Assembly: GCA_916610825.1 (NCBI GenBank)
Contig: OU744452.1
Coordinates: forward strand, 16,517,103 to 16,581,102
From: Haliclystus octoradiatus
Taxonomy: Eukaryota > Cnidaria > Staurozoa > Stauromedusae > Haliclystidae
Direction of reading: 5' to 3'
Length of the DNA: 64,000 bases
The translations under genes were made by a program, and so were the position numbers. This document shows, piece after piece, positions 38,701 through 53,700 of the stretch. The notes under the pieces were generated by a model. It was not told the origin of the DNA and searched no databases. It saw only the letters and a list, made by a program, of their open reading frames with translations. The number at the start of each line of letters is the position of its first letter. The stretch's first letter is position 1.

Positions 38701-41700
38701 ATGAACCTTTAAAAAAATCACACAAAATAACAACTGACACTTAAAAACTATTACAAATACAGTGAAACCTGTATATAACAGCCAGCTAAGAGAGGTAGAT
38801 AAATTGACCATTATAAACAGGTGGCCTTTATATACAGGTTTGATTCAAAAGAAAATCCTATTTTGAACTTTGCCAGAGTGACCACTACAGACAGGTGGCT
38901 GCTGTATAGAGGTGACCGTTATAACAGGTTTGACTCTACATACAAAATCACACAAAATGCCAATTTCTAAAAGCAACAATGTGACATTAGATAAAGTGAT
39001 TAAAACATCTTACCTTAAAAAGCTTTGAAATAATCTGAGAACCAAACTTTGACATTTGCTTCTGGCTAGAACCTGAAAATAGATTAATTTGTTGAAGTCA
39101 AGTTCAAGTGTATAAGCTCTATCTCAGGTCCAGCAGCAATAGGAATAGGTTCAAGGCTTAACCGATTCTCCAATATTTGTATACTTTCAATGGACTTTCA
39201 AGACTATTATTTCACAATCAATGACACTAGATATTAAGCTATCTTTAAGTGTGTGACGAAGCCAACATTTATTTGAGAAACCCTTTTTCATGGGCGCTAT
39301 CAGAGTGATCCAAATGATGGCAAAACAGCAAAACATGAAAATCAAAAAATCATTGTAAAAAAATGTGTTGAGTTCATGAACTTCAAGAACTGTTCATGAA
39401 CACATTATAAACAGTTCATGAATGTTAAATGTCTTTCATTTTATCAACTTTTCATGAACAGTTCATGAAAATTGAGCCATATAATGTTTATAAACTGTTT
39501 TCACGGGGGGGGGGGGGGGATTCATGAATTTTAAATTGAACTCTTGAATTAAATAGTTCATTAACTCACAAAAATATTTCATGTGCGATTCACAAACAAT
39601 TTACGAAAAATCCATTGAAAACTCATGAACATGAAATGACACAATTTCTCATGAACTTTCGCAGACTACTGGTGGCTTTTCATCAAAAAGTACATGGAAA
39701 CGTACATAAACTTATTTTTACATAACATAAAATAAGTACGGTTAAAGCCCTGGCGAAATGAATTTTTATTTCGCCAACATTCATAGGATTTATTTTATTT
39801 CGTTTTCGTCAACATCAGCGAGATTTTGAGGTCTGGTGGCTAGTCAATTAGGCCAGTCAATTTTGAATCGGACTAGTCATTGCCGACCAATCAGAAGAAG
39901 GGTGAAGTTTCACTAATGTTGGCAAAATAAAAAGTAATTTGGTCACTTTGTCAACATTGGTGAAACTATGTTGAAAACAATAACATATTCACAAATATGT
40001 TGGAAAATTTTTTAAATGCTTTCAAAATCAAAAAGTGTAATTCAACACATAACAAGCCAATAGCCAACATTGTGAGGGTGGGCAAATGACTGTTATTTTG
40101 CTAACATTGATAGGATTTTGTTGGCAAAAATAATAATTTGGTCAGGATATCATAAACTGTAGGTCACTATGAAATGTGTTTTACAAGGAATTTGGAGATT
40201 CAGTTGACTGAGTTAGTAACCAATTGGTTTTTATGAGCATTTTATAAAAGAGAACAATGAATTTAGGCTTACCAGTATTACGATTAGTATGGCATTTCAC
40301 TAATTCAAATGAAAACGGAATTAATCCATTGATGACTTCTTTCATTTCGTTACTGCTAAAAGTTCAGAATAAATTATAAAAATTATACAAAATATAAAAC
40401 CAGGATCAGACAAAAGCGGGGATCCTGTGATTTTGGCTCCCATAAAGCCAGAGAAAATTCAGAAGAAAATCAAAATTTTCTGACATACAGCTTCAAGCCT
40501 CAGACCAAATATCAAAAAAAGAAATTTGAAAATGTTCTAGGTATCAGGACGACAATTGACTATAAGACTCAAACATTGAAGTTATTAATTAATGAGCCAT
40601 CTATAACTTTTTTGTCTGTCTGTCTGCTGAGAATGTAAGACAACACTTGGCAAATATCATGACACAAAGATATGAATAAAACGTGTTTTGTTAATAAAAA
40701 AGCTGCCTCGCGATGCGAGCTTCTATTGATAGACTAAATGTGCACTACGGCAAACACTTAAAAAAAATGTATTTACTATTTGAAAATGAAAAAAGTTACC
40801 GGTATGCATAAATAGAACTGATCTACCTCTGCAAAAATAGTTGAATTCATGAACTTTACAAACTTCCAAGAACTGTTCATGGACACCTTATAAACAGTTC
40901 ATGAACAATCCATAAACAGTTCAATATAGTAACTGTAGTAACACTGTTATTAACTAACTTATTGTTTAATTTACAATTAACTGACCCTCGATATTGATAA
41001 TCGATTCTTCATTTGAGAATCAATAAATGAATCGGACCTATCATTAAGACTCCTGTAGATTTGCATTTGATAAATTTAGTGTTATATCCCTGTGAAAACC
41101 ATTCATGAAAAACAGACAGTTTTGTTTTAATGAATAGTTAATGAACACGTGTTTGTGTACAGTTCATAAATGTTTGGGAAGTTTATGAACTGTTCATGAA
41201 TAGTTCATTAGATTTTGGTGTTCATGAACAGTACAAGAGGTGTCCATGAACAGTTCATTAGCTGTTCATGATGTGTCGATGGAAAGTTCAAAAATGTTTG
41301 TAAATTGCATGAACTGTCCGTGTACAGTTCATTAGCTGTTTATAAGGTGTTCATGAACAGTTCTTGAATGTTTGTAAATTTCATGAAAAGCTCAATAACA
41401 GTTCATAAAGTGTTCATGAAAATTTGGATAATTTCCCTTTCATGAACTGGATCATGAACCCTGCAGGATATTTTCATGAAGCTATGAACTGTTCAGGAAC
41501 TCATGAACATCTTTCACATACCCGTTTGAAAGTGAAGAATAAATTGCTGTTTCAATGTTAAAATTGGCAGGTAAAGTGGCTAAAAATATAAACAGATACA
41601 ACTAACTTGAACAGCTAATTAAATGAGAAATCACTATTATTTTATTTTAATTATAAACTTACATTGAATCCATTTAGACACACTTCTGCGTTCTTTTTCT

Positions 41701-44700
41701 TGGAAATGTTTCGAAGTAGTTGACTTTAAAAAGTCGAAAACCTTAAGGTAACAAACATAATTTACAAATAAAATCTTATAATAATAAATTAAAATATTAA
41801 TAATATTGAGTGTAAACAAATGTATATAAAAGTGCTCAGTGTTGCGTAAAACAGAGTATTATGGAATTACTGTCCGAAGATCGCAATTAAACTTATGAAA
41901 CTCGGAGTAACAGAAATAGGCTTTTGCCACATCTTTGTCTCTTAATCAAATAAAATTTTATAACAAGTAAGATTTATTATATTGAGACTCTCAAGATTCA
42001 CAGCAGATAAGAACAAAGACAAAAGTGCCGTTTGATAAGGCTCTAACATAAACCAAGTGAAATTAGTGCTAGTGTAACACAAGTTATGTCGGCTACACAC
42101 GTCGACACCTCCATATACGGATTGAAGAGCCCAATAATGCGGCCATTGGAAAGCATGGAAAAACCCACAATGCAGAAAGCGACATTAGCAGCAATTTCCA
42201 CATTCTCAAGCATTGTCACAGTAAACAAAATTGCTTAATATACGAAATGATTTTCATCAGGGAATTGAAACCTAGCCTGAACAAGCAATCAGAGTCTATA
42301 AGGGCAAAATATTTTTAACTCTTTTATTTTGAAATATCTATAAATATCAAATAATTATAATTTTTACTTTTAACTTGACAATGGCTGATGTTGATAGCCG
42401 AAACATTGTTTAAATAAATAAAAATCTGTTATTGTTACCACTGACTTTTTTATTCAAATGTTTCTCAAAGAAGATATTTTTTAGAAATTAATGCTGTTCT
42501 ATATATCAATACCCAAAATGTTATTATTAATTTTTCTTTGAAAGGAATCAAAGAGAATCAATAGAAACACTGAATTATTTCAATTATTTCACATTGTTAC
42601 ATTATTATATATAACATTTTTATTTCAATAACGATTGGTTGATATGAGAATTTTATCCACTATATAAATGTCGATGTACGTCTGTCTGTATCTACTGTAT
42701 TCGAGATTCTCGCTTCTCATGGTAAACATATCAAATCCATACTTTCTGTGGTGTGTATTATAATTTTTTTGCGGCAACATAGGCCATCTTTTATGCTCAT
42801 ATCTTGATATTCCTTCAATTGACGGCTCGAAGTGTATTTTTTCCTTAGGATTTCTCTTGCGGCTCCATAGAAAGAACGAATTACATTCTCATGTTCGTCA
42901 CGCAATATCTTTCATATCCGACTGACCTTCAGTTCTATTGCTTATTTATCACTTGGGCTAACTTCTAGCAATTAAATTTTCCTTTTTTTTTTCAAATTTC
43001 ACCCGGCAGAGCGGGTTCACTTCACTAGTATTTTATATTTTATATGGCACTAAACAATTTGTTTGCTTAAAAATTAAAAACATTTGGTAAGAGACTTCAA
43101 TAAGTACACCACACGCTCTTCCCTGTGAAACAAGTTCATGAACTGTGATAAATGGCTCATGAGCCGTGAAGCTTAAAAATATCATTTGTTACCTCTTACA
43201 GTTCATGAACTATAACCTGAATGCTAGAAGGTTAAATGGTTAATTTTCATGAATTGTTCATAAACGGCTCATGAATGGTTCATCATTAAAAGGCTCGTAA
43301 ATGGTTCATCCGTTAATGGCTCATGAATGGTTCATCTGTAAACAGCACATCCCCTGCAAAAAACAGTTCAGGAGTTCATGAACTCACTGAACTGTTTTTC
43401 CAGTGGATGAATGGTTCATGAACAGTTTATGGACAGTTTACGAAGAGCTTCATAAAAAACAGGATACTTGACATTCACAAAATGTTTTTAAACCCTGACA
43501 TTCATGAACAATTCAACAAGGTTCATAAATAGTGTTATTGTAGCGGTTAGTTCATATAAACTCAAAGTTGACAACTGTGATTAGAAATGATTACTGTATT
43601 GAGTAATTTTCACATGGTTTGTATATTCTGGACATTCCTTCTATCTTTATCAGAAGAATAGCATTGAATGAAATAATATTTGACATTTCCCTAACCAACC
43701 TGTTCTTTAAGTCTAGAATTATTTGCCAGAGACAAGCTCATATACACAGTGAATGAACCAACTGACATACAAGAGGTATTGAGACTCTAAAAACGTGATA
43801 AAAAAAGAAAAGAAGAAGATTATGAAAATTGGCTTGTATAGTTATGTAGAGTTTTGTATGAGAATGTATTTATTAGATGTTGACTCTACAAAAGTTGACA
43901 TGGAAAGAGGGCGATTACATATTACAGTGATTATCTACATGTTGTGAAACATTGATACAAACGGAAGTTACAATATATATAAACCACTACAGTTAACATC
44001 AAGAGTAAATGCAACCGATTTGCAGGTACGCGTCTACTTTTTTAGGTCTTCAATCTGGGAAAAGGCTGAAAAACGGCAGCCCACTCAGCAGACACAATTA
44101 ATTTCCCACGCTTCTGTTTGGTTTAATGTCAACAGGGTCATTGTTCCATTTCATCACTACAATTATCTGATGTGTAAAAGAGTCAAAGACATTAAAGAAA
44201 AGGACCACAAATTTTTGACCAACAATATAAAATTCCTCTGCGAAAAACAGTTTGTGAACTTCACAGACAGTTCATGACCACTTCATAAACACTGGGGCCC
44301 TCTGTGGCCATTTAACGTAACTCCTGGACTGTTTTTCGCAGGGGTTGTTCCAGTTTATATGGAATACAGTAGCATTTAAAAGAATCCATCTTGTTTTCCA
44401 CGGTTTCTGTATCATCAGAGTTTAAAAAAAAAACATAAATTAATTTAAAAAAACATAAAGTTTTACAGCTTTAAATTCAATTTCTTTGATATATAAAGAC
44501 CCAGGCAAAGTGATATGCAGCTTATAGATGTTAAAATGCAAATTATTAAAACTAACTATTTATGAATTGATATTAACAGGAGATAGTTAACTGACCTTGA
44601 TATATTTCATAAATTCTCTGCCAATTTCTTGATCTTGTTTAACGACAGACAGAAAATTTGTAATTGCTAATCCATGACTATGTAAAACATTGTCTTCCCT

Positions 44701-47700
44701 TCCAAATTGTTCCTCTTCGTCATCCTCGTCAGCATCACCATTATTTTCTAAGCGGCAGTTTTGTTTGTTAAAGAATGAGCATATACCATTTAAAATTAAT
44801 TGTTTTGAACCCTGGAAGTAAATATATTGAGCAATGGCATAAGAATATATTGAAATAAATAGTCTAATTTCCTTGAGAAGAACTTACTGAGTTCATGAAC
44901 TGTTTGTATGATCGTTTAGGTTACTATGCGATCTTGAGATCAGGTGGAAATGTATGTATGTTGCTTCCTCCTGTGATGTTAATGTTGTTTTGCCAATTTT
45001 GAAAATCCTTATTCACATATTAATTGACTTCTTATTTGAGTATGAGGGTTCGAATACGGGGTCGAATACAAACACACGGACGATTCATAAGTTCATAACA
45101 ATTTATTTCGTAATCATCTCATGTTTCAATATATATAATTTCTAAAATGTTGTATGATTTCGTTTCGAATGTAGCTTCTCATACTGAAGTTTCTGAATTA
45201 GTCTAGGCTTTTCTAAAGGTATATTTTGCTTACATAATCAAAATTATTTTAAATATTTCGCAAGCTATAAAAATAACATAATGACGTAAATCAACACAAA
45301 TAACATGACGTTTATATTAAAAAAATGGCGGATATAAGATTAATCGATCACTCCCCCTTAGTGAGAAGTTTAATTTAACAAATTTTGAACGATAGATGAG
45401 ATCAATCTTTATTCATATAATTATCTTATTCTTTTTATACCAGCCAGGATTTCTTCTGTACCGTTGATGGCTTTTGCATCTATTTCTTCTTTTGTTGCCA
45501 ATAGAATAAGCTTTGCAATAGGTCTATCATAACTTCCAGCTTTGTTTTGAATCTTCACCTTCCTGACAAGTCCATCTGTACCAGGGAACGTTTCAGTTAC
45601 CATAGCGACTGGCCATATTGCTCTCGGGGTAATTCCATTTAAGTTGTTCTTTTTTTCCAAAACAATATCTCCAACTTCCAGGTTTCTTCTTTGTGAAAAC
45701 CACTTATTTCGACATAATAGACGATTTGGCATATTCGATGACCAATAATTCCAGAAAATTTGAATACGCTTCTGAATTGATGCCATACGATCTTTTGGAT
45801 GTATTTTATTTTCATCTTGTGGCTGTGGAAGAGTCAGATGATGTCCATACAGCAAGGAATTTGGTGTTATAATCTCGTTCATATCAATAGGATCCGCACT
45901 TGAGTTTGGCCAAAGTGGTCTTGAATTTATAAGATAAGCTATGAAGTAGCAGTCATCCATTCATCAGGCTTTAAAGTGTTGTTATAGCAATCTGCCATGG
46001 CGTCCAATGCTTTTCTGACCAAGTTGACAAATGTCTCAACAACTCCATTGTGATGGGACGCAGTAGGACAATTCCATAACCATTGGAAACCATTTCCTTT
46101 AATTCCGTTTTCTAGCACTTTTATATCCCATTCTTTTACTAACTTTTCTACTTTTGGAGATGCTCCAATTAAATTTGGTCCATTATCGCTGTACAGTTGT
46201 ACAGGCTGAATTCCTTTCAAGCTGACGAATCTCCTAAGAGCCATTAGAAATTTTTCAGTTGAAAGACCTTCCCCACCTTCCTGGTCGTAACAGAACTCAA
46301 GGTGTATTGCCCTTGTGACGGTGCATACAAATAAGGCTACATGAGCATCTTTCACAGTTCCACGGTATAGCTTCGTTTTAAGTGGACCAAAGAAGTCGAC
46401 AGCAGATGACCAGAAGGCAGGTTTGTCACAGTCCAGTCGAAAACTTGGGAGTTGACCCATCTTTTGTTCCAACAGAGGACGTTTCCTTCTTCTGCAGTAT
46501 AGACAGTTCTTTCCAATTGTTTTCAATATTCTGTTGACTCCAATTATCCAGAGTCCTGATTGTTCAATCGCAGATCGTGTTCGGTTGACTCCGCAGTGTC
46601 CTGTTTGTTCATGAAATTCTTTCGTAACCATGTTGATGACTTTTTTGTGATTAGTATAATGGTCATTTTCTTTGTTCCTTTTACATTTCGGAATGATTAT
46701 TGGTGCTGCTAAGTCGGGCTTGAAATCTTTAAGGTGTTCTAATCTTCCACCTAATCTGTAAATTTTGTCTTCGTCATCAATGAAAGGACAGAGTTTCTTG
46801 AAATTCTTATCGTCAAAGTTAGTATTTCTTTGCAGAGCTTGATATATCTTCATTTTACCTCCTTTGTGATCAGTCTTGTTTGATTTTTCTGAAATTTTGT
46901 TAATTGCTTCTTCCATTGAGTTGCTATCTGCTGCAATTTGTAGTATTTGTTTACATTCTTCATCACTCATCTTTGTAATTGTGTTTGCAACCGAGAAGTA
47001 AGCATTCACCTTCTTTGCTATACAGGTCTTCTTTTTGCGCTTTTTTCTTTCAGGTTTTATTTCAGTCAAATCTTTTCTTAGCTCAATTTCTTTAGTGATA
47101 TTTGCTGTTTCAAATTCTGGAATAATCTTTTCTTGTAAGAATTTCGGTCCTTGGTGCCATTGCTCTAAGTCTACATTGTTCGGTTTTGTCAGTGCATCTG
47201 CAGCATTCTCTTTAGAAGGAACATAATGGAAATCTTCAATCTTGGTTGTTTCTTGAATCTCGTTAATTCTCGCTTCAACAAATGCCTTCATCTGAGGAGT
47301 TCTTGATCTAATCCAATGCAATACCACTTTAGAATCAACCCAGTATGAAATTGTGCTTGGTTTGATCATTAATGCTGAGACAATGTTCTTTACTAGTCGA
47401 GACATTACTAGTGTAGCAACTAATTCCGTTCGAGGTATTGTCCAACCTTTGACTGGTGTTACAAAAGATTTGGCTGCTACAAAGTGTACATTAAATGTGC
47501 CATCTTCTCTTTTCTGTCGTAGGTAAACGCATGTGCCAAAAGCTTTATCTCCGCCGTCGGAAAATGCATGCAGCTCAGGCAATTCGGTGTTGTTTTCTTC
47601 AGTGATGCAGCGCTCAATTTTGGTTGACAGCTTTCCTTCTAATTGTTTGAATCTATCCACCCAGTCATCAGCATCTTCTCCCACTATGGCTGTGTCCCAA

Positions 47701-50700
47701 TCATATTTTTTTCTCCACAGTTGTTGTAAAGGAATTCTCAAGTTTACCAATGCTGGTGACAGAATTCCGAGAGGGTCCCAAACTTTGGCTATCATGCTTA
47801 AAATGATTCTTTTTGACAGTTTATGTTCTTGGGTCTTTGAAGATGCATCAATTTCAATCTTTGGTAGTTTTTTCAATTTCAGTGAGATTGTATCTATGTC
47901 TTTCTCCCAGTAGTGACCCAAAATGGTTGTATCACGATTTTCTGATAGGTTATTACTGTCTTCAATCTTCTTGTTCATTTTTTCTTCTAATTCAATGGAA
48001 TTGGAATGCCATTTCTTTATTTCAAACTTTGCTTTTGATAACAGTTGAGTTGTTTCTTTGATGACTTGTTCTGCTTCTCTAGGTTGATTTCTGGAGCTGG
48101 CAACATCGTCCATATAGATGTGATTCTTTACTATGCTTGATCCAATTGGATAGTCCTTTCCAAATTTTGTTGCCAAATAGTGAAGACTTTCCTGTGACAA
48201 ATCAGGACTTGGAGGGTCACCAAAAACAAGTCTTTGCCATTCATAAGCAGTTGGGTTTTCATTTCCTTCTTCAATCCATAGGAATCGATGATACTTTCGA
48301 TCTTCTTCAGAAATGCTGATCATATTGAACATTTTTCTTATGTCTCCTGTGAATCCAATCTGTTGCTCTCTGAAACCAATGAAGACCTTGAACAATGAGT
48401 TTAGTAAATCTGGCCCCTTTTCCAATGCTTTAGCTACTGATTGTCCACGGTAGATCTTTGCAGAGTTCCAAACTACTCTTTTGGGAGTTGATGCACTATC
48501 ATCTCTTTCAACTAGATGGTGTTCTAAGTAATGGGCCATTTCTCCTTCTTTGAGTTCTACCTTTTTCACAAATCCAGATTCTATTACTTCTTGAATTGCT
48601 CTTTGGTAGTCCTCCAATTTGTTTGTTTCTTGCAGTCGTTTTACTTTCCTCTTAAGATTGGTTGAAACTTCTTTGTAATTATTTGGTAGTCCTTCTGGAT
48701 AGCCAGGTTTCCAAGGTAATCTGACTTCTATTCTCCCATCTTCATTGATTGTCGTGTTTTCTTTTGCTATCTTTATAAATCTAGCTTCTTCGATTTCCTT
48801 ATCTGTACAAACACAGCGTTGCGTCGTGTTAACACCAACCAAATCTGACATCATTAGTGTGCTCATATTTTCAGTAGATGATATGTCTGTTTCTTCTGCT
48901 AGTGTGACTGATGTGACTTTTCTTGTTGCTCCTGACTTCTTACTGACATGAGTTGTTCCACCAACGATTGTCCATCCTAATGGAAACTCGATTCCAATTG
49001 GGGCTGATTTGCTGCTCTCTTTCGTCATTCTTTGTAATTCTGTGTGTAACTCTTGAGCATCTCTCCCAATGATAACATCAATCTCACCACCATCTGTGTC
49101 TACAACTTCCTTGATTTGATTCAAATGTTCATTTTTTGCAAAGAATTCTTTGTGAAGTGATGCTGCTGCGCCACATGGTCTTTTCATTGCATAAGCTGTA
49201 ATTCTTCCTTTCTCTGCCATGGGCTCCAAACGTCCTACAGTGAGTTCATACTTCTGTGTGACTTCTTTATGATGGCTTCCTCCAACGACTTCATAATGAA
49301 TAGTAGTGTCTTCACCTTGAAGGCCTAATGATTCTACAAAGTTTCTTCGAACCAGAGTTGTATCAGCACCTCCATCCATCAAACATGTTGCAGCTCTAAT
49401 TTGTGTTGTACCATCAGCATTTTTATAACCAGTTTTTATCCAGATCTTTAGTACAGGTATTCTTGTTGCTGTAGATTCTTGTGAACTGTTGAGACGTTTC
49501 GTTGTTGTGTTAGTTGATGCTGTCCTCTGTGTGATATTGGCTGTTGAGGCTTCTTGATTTGAATATGTACTTCTGTGCAGTAAACTGTGATGTTTCTTTC
49601 TACAATGTTGACATGTTACTTCTGATTTGCATTGTGGTCTAATGTGACCCTTTCCAAGACATCCAAAGCAATGGCCTTTGCTTTTACAGTATTCAGATCT
49701 CTCTGCTACTTCAAATTCTTTGAACTTGTTACAATCTTCTAATCCATGTTTTCCATTGTTACACAGTTGACAATTGAGGTCATTGGTTGTTTGCAAGACG
49801 TTGACTTTTGCTTCTTTGAAGTTCCTTGACTCTTTCTTTGATAATGTTTGCTGTTTCTTTTCTGTTCTGTAAGAATTTGATGATAACAGTCTTCTTTCCA
49901 AGAATTCTAAAATATAGTCGGCTGAGAGTTCTTCTTCTTTCATGTTCATTTTTCTTGCGATTCTGTTTTCTTGTGCCAACTGGTCTTCAATTTGATCTTC
50001 GAATTCCGCTCCTGTCTTTCTCTTCAAATCTTTGATGAATTCCTCATCTTCTGTACGGTTTCCTTTCCCAAAATCTTTTAGGTACATCATATGCGTACGT
50101 ATTGTTGTGACAAATGTTTGGATTACGTTTTGGTCTTTATTTTGTATAGGTTTTAATTTTCGGAAATTCCACATCAGTTCATCAGATATTTTTTTGTCAG
50201 TTACAACTAACTTTAACGCTTTCCATGCTTCGACTAATGTTGAGCGTCCTTCAATAGTTGTATGGTAAGACTGTGGTATTGATTTTTCAAGCCATTGTAG
50301 CTTGACATCATCATCCAAAACTCCGGCATTGTTCATTGCTGAAGTAAATCGCTTTTGGAAGGTTGGAAATCCTTTAAATTCTCCATTCCATGAATTGGGG
50401 GTGAATCCAGCTAAACGAATAGATGTTTTGTTTGAGTGTGTTGCCTTGCCCTCTATGTTAATTGCTCTGATGGCTGCAACTGCAGCAGCTTCAGCTGCTG
50501 TTTTTGATAAATCTTTGAGTAATTCTATTGTGATTATGTTGTCATCTCTTTTGGTTGCATTTCCACTTTCGTTTTCTTTGCTTTGTTGCCCCTCTTCATG
50601 GGTGAGTTCATCCTGATGTCTTTGATTTCCTGCTGTGATTTCTTTTTCTTTGTTATTTTCTGTTGGTCTTTCTCTTTCTACAACAGAGTCTGCGTCGTCT

Positions 50701-53700
50701 CCGTCGTTGTTTACATCGGTGACGTCATTTTGATCATTTTGTTCGAAAGAGGCTGATTCATGATGGCTGCTTTCACCTCCTGCGTTTTCTTCATTAATGT
50801 TTACTTGATTATTTTGCGTTGCGGCGGCGATCTCTAACGCGCGTTTGTGAGTTTTTTCTGCTTCATTTTCTTCAAGTTCATGGATCATCTTCGTAGTTTC
50901 TGCTCTGATTTCAAAGTGAAGTTTTCTGCATTCATCAACTCTGTGATCTATTTCCAATTCTAATTGGCCATTTAAAGCGTTATTTTCATCGAGCACGTCT
51001 AGGTAAGTCGACGCTGTTTCTTCTACTTGTTTTCTAGCTTCAGTTACCTTGAATAGTATTGACTTCCAAGTGCCTATTGCTACAAATTCTTGTTCTTTTA
51101 TCGTTGTAAATTCTTCTATTTCTCTATTATAAGCCTTTGATCTCCTCTCAAATCTCCTCCGAATCGCTTCAGCGTCGTCGGCCATTCTTGATTAATTTCT
51201 TTTTATTTCTAATTTCTTTATCGAGACTTTAATTCGAACTATGATTCGAAACTGTTTTGCCAATTTTGAAAATCCTTATTCACATATTAATTGACTTCTT
51301 ATTTGAGTATGAGGGTTCGAATACGGGGTCGAATACAAACACACGGACGATTCATAAGTTCATAACAATTTATTTCGTAATCATCTCATGTTTCAATATA
51401 TATAATTTCTAAAATGTTGTATGATTTCGTTTCGAATGTAGCTTCTCATACTGAAGTTTCTGAATTAGTCTAGGCTTTTCTAAAGGTATATTTTGCTTAC
51501 ATAATCAAAATTATTTTAAATATTTCGCAAGCTATAAAAATAACATAATGACGTAAATCAACACAAATAACATGACGTTTATATTAAAAAAATGGCGGAT
51601 ATAAGATTAATCGATCAAATGTGTTGACTGCGCGGTTTACCGGTCAGCGGTAATTGTTTATTGTAGGAGTTTAGAAGCTGTGTTGACACTCGCGTTTTGG
51701 GTGCTTCGACAGAGCAGTGTGATATGATTTTTACTTGAAACTATTACTGTGTCGTTTATATCTCCCTCACATCGATCATAGTCATACACTGATGGAATTT
51801 GTGATCTTTTCATAGACCTATTGAAATGTACATGTGTGTTAATTGGTCTGTTTTTCATGAATTTTCCACAGATTGTTTATGAAAATTCAAGGGTCAATTA
51901 ACGTTCATGAAGTGTTTTCACAATCACATTCATAATTTAGAGATGAGACGATTAATCGGGATTTATTGGGTGCATTGATTAACCAACTAGATATACAGAG
52001 TAACTCAAATATGCCAACAATGTTCATTGCACTTATCCAAAATTGTTAAACAAGGACTTGACCACACAACAGTTTTTAGAGTTTCAAATCCAGATTGCAG
52101 ATAAGCGGGAATTTGCACTTATCCGATTGCACTTATGCCGGTTGCACTGTATATAAATTTAAAATCAATTGACTACTGACTGTCCACATATATAAATGTC
52201 CTTTGCTGATCCTTGGTTACATCTGACCACTACCATGGAAATGCCATGAAAATGTAAAAAAATGAAAAACACAAAATTTTCAAGCCAAGAAAAATTTGAA
52301 AACCATGAAAACACTCATATTCACAATATTAAAATGTGAAAATGCCATGAAAACGCAATGAAATTTGATGATGTTTTTCATGGTCTTGGTGTCAGTCGTG
52401 GACTGCAGAAAATTTCATGACAGTTGTGCCTTGCTTGTAAAGGCACAGGGATTAGCTTCAACATTGCAACATTTTACATTCAATCAGCTATATAACAATT
52501 AGACAACGAGCCCGAGTTGGCTACCGTCAAATAGGTCCTCCGAGGTGACTATTCAGGACGGTAGACAACAAGGGCGAGATAGTACTCATTTGATATACTA
52601 TTATATTTGATATAACCAATATAATATCTTACTTTGTTAGATAGGAGTAGCAGATTGGTGACAAGATTTGGTGTCATATCAATGTCAACTTCATTCAACA
52701 TCCTAGGTATATATTTTGAATATAAAAAGCATGTTTTAACATTCATTGTCATCATCATCAACAAGTACCTGCCTGCTGCTATATTGTAACATATAAATTA
52801 ATTGCCATAATACCTGATACTCTTGCCAACAACAAAATCAAATTCAGATTTATTCATATCAAGTGATCTAGATGTGTAAAAGAAAATGTAAGATTCTATA
52901 AAAACGAAAAGAAGTTTGAATTGTTGTGAATTGATAATACAAAATTTCTTGAATTACTAAGAGAAATGAGATGGTAACAGCAAATGATGGCAAATGCCTT
53001 TGCTGATTCATGTATTATTGGAGAATTATTGCAGTTCACGAAAAACATGAAATGAGCTACTTTGTGAACTTTGATGAACTAGTTCATGAGCTTTGATGAA
53101 CTATGATGAATTTTGAAGAACCAGTTCATAAACTTTTATAACTGATTCCACAATCAATTTTGTAAAAGCCATTTAACATTGACTTCATGAACTTTGATGA
53201 ACTTTGATGATTTTGAGGAACTAGTTCAAGTTCATGAACTTTATAACTGATTCCACAATTAATTTCGTAAAAGTTTATGATGAACTTTTATGAACTGAGT
53301 TTCATGAACTTGTGCCACTTCACATTAACGAAAAAATTCATGAACTTTTAATAACTGAGTTAATGAACTCGTGCCATTAAACATTGGCAAACTAGTTCAC
53401 AACCTTATAACTGATTCCACAATTAATTTTGTAAAAGTTTATGAACTTTTCAACACTGAGTTCATGAACTTGTATCTCTTAACATCGATAAACTAGTTCA
53501 TGAACTTTGATGAACTTGGATGACTTTCTGCTTGGATATATTATAATGAGTTATTTATTTACAGTCTAGAGTTATGATAATTTAGTGGCTGACGTTATTC
53601 CATAAAAATTGTTTGCTTGTTTTTGGGAGTCAAATATTACCCTCTTGTGATTTTCTGATGATTTCTTTCTTTCTGCTTATGTGCCCTCTCGTGTATCATA

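Larger units (their letters stand above)
44986..51617 (-). mobile_element. Full-length BEL/Pao LTR retrotransposon in FANCI intron 10
   Basis: A 6,632-bp element in FANCI orientation. The LTRs 44986-45350 and 51253-51617 are both 365 bp and look identical by eye. They begin TG, end CA, and are flanked by the 5-bp duplication AATGT (44981-44985 and 51618-51622). A purine tract AAGGGGGAG abuts the 3' LTR at 45351-45359. No TGG-type primer site is seen next to the 5' LTR; the sequence there is GTTTCGAATCATAG. It carries one gag-pol frame and a shifted C-terminal frame. Identical LTRs imply a very recent insertion. Confidence 0.96.

Noticed and set aside
42043..42228. 61-codon hydrophobic minus frame in FANCI intron 12
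   Set aside because: No splice signals fit it to FANCI and no family is recognised; probably chance or an old repeat.
47035..50616. Plus-strand frames of 60-126 codons across the BEL element
   Set aside because: All are antisense shadows of the gag-pol frame.
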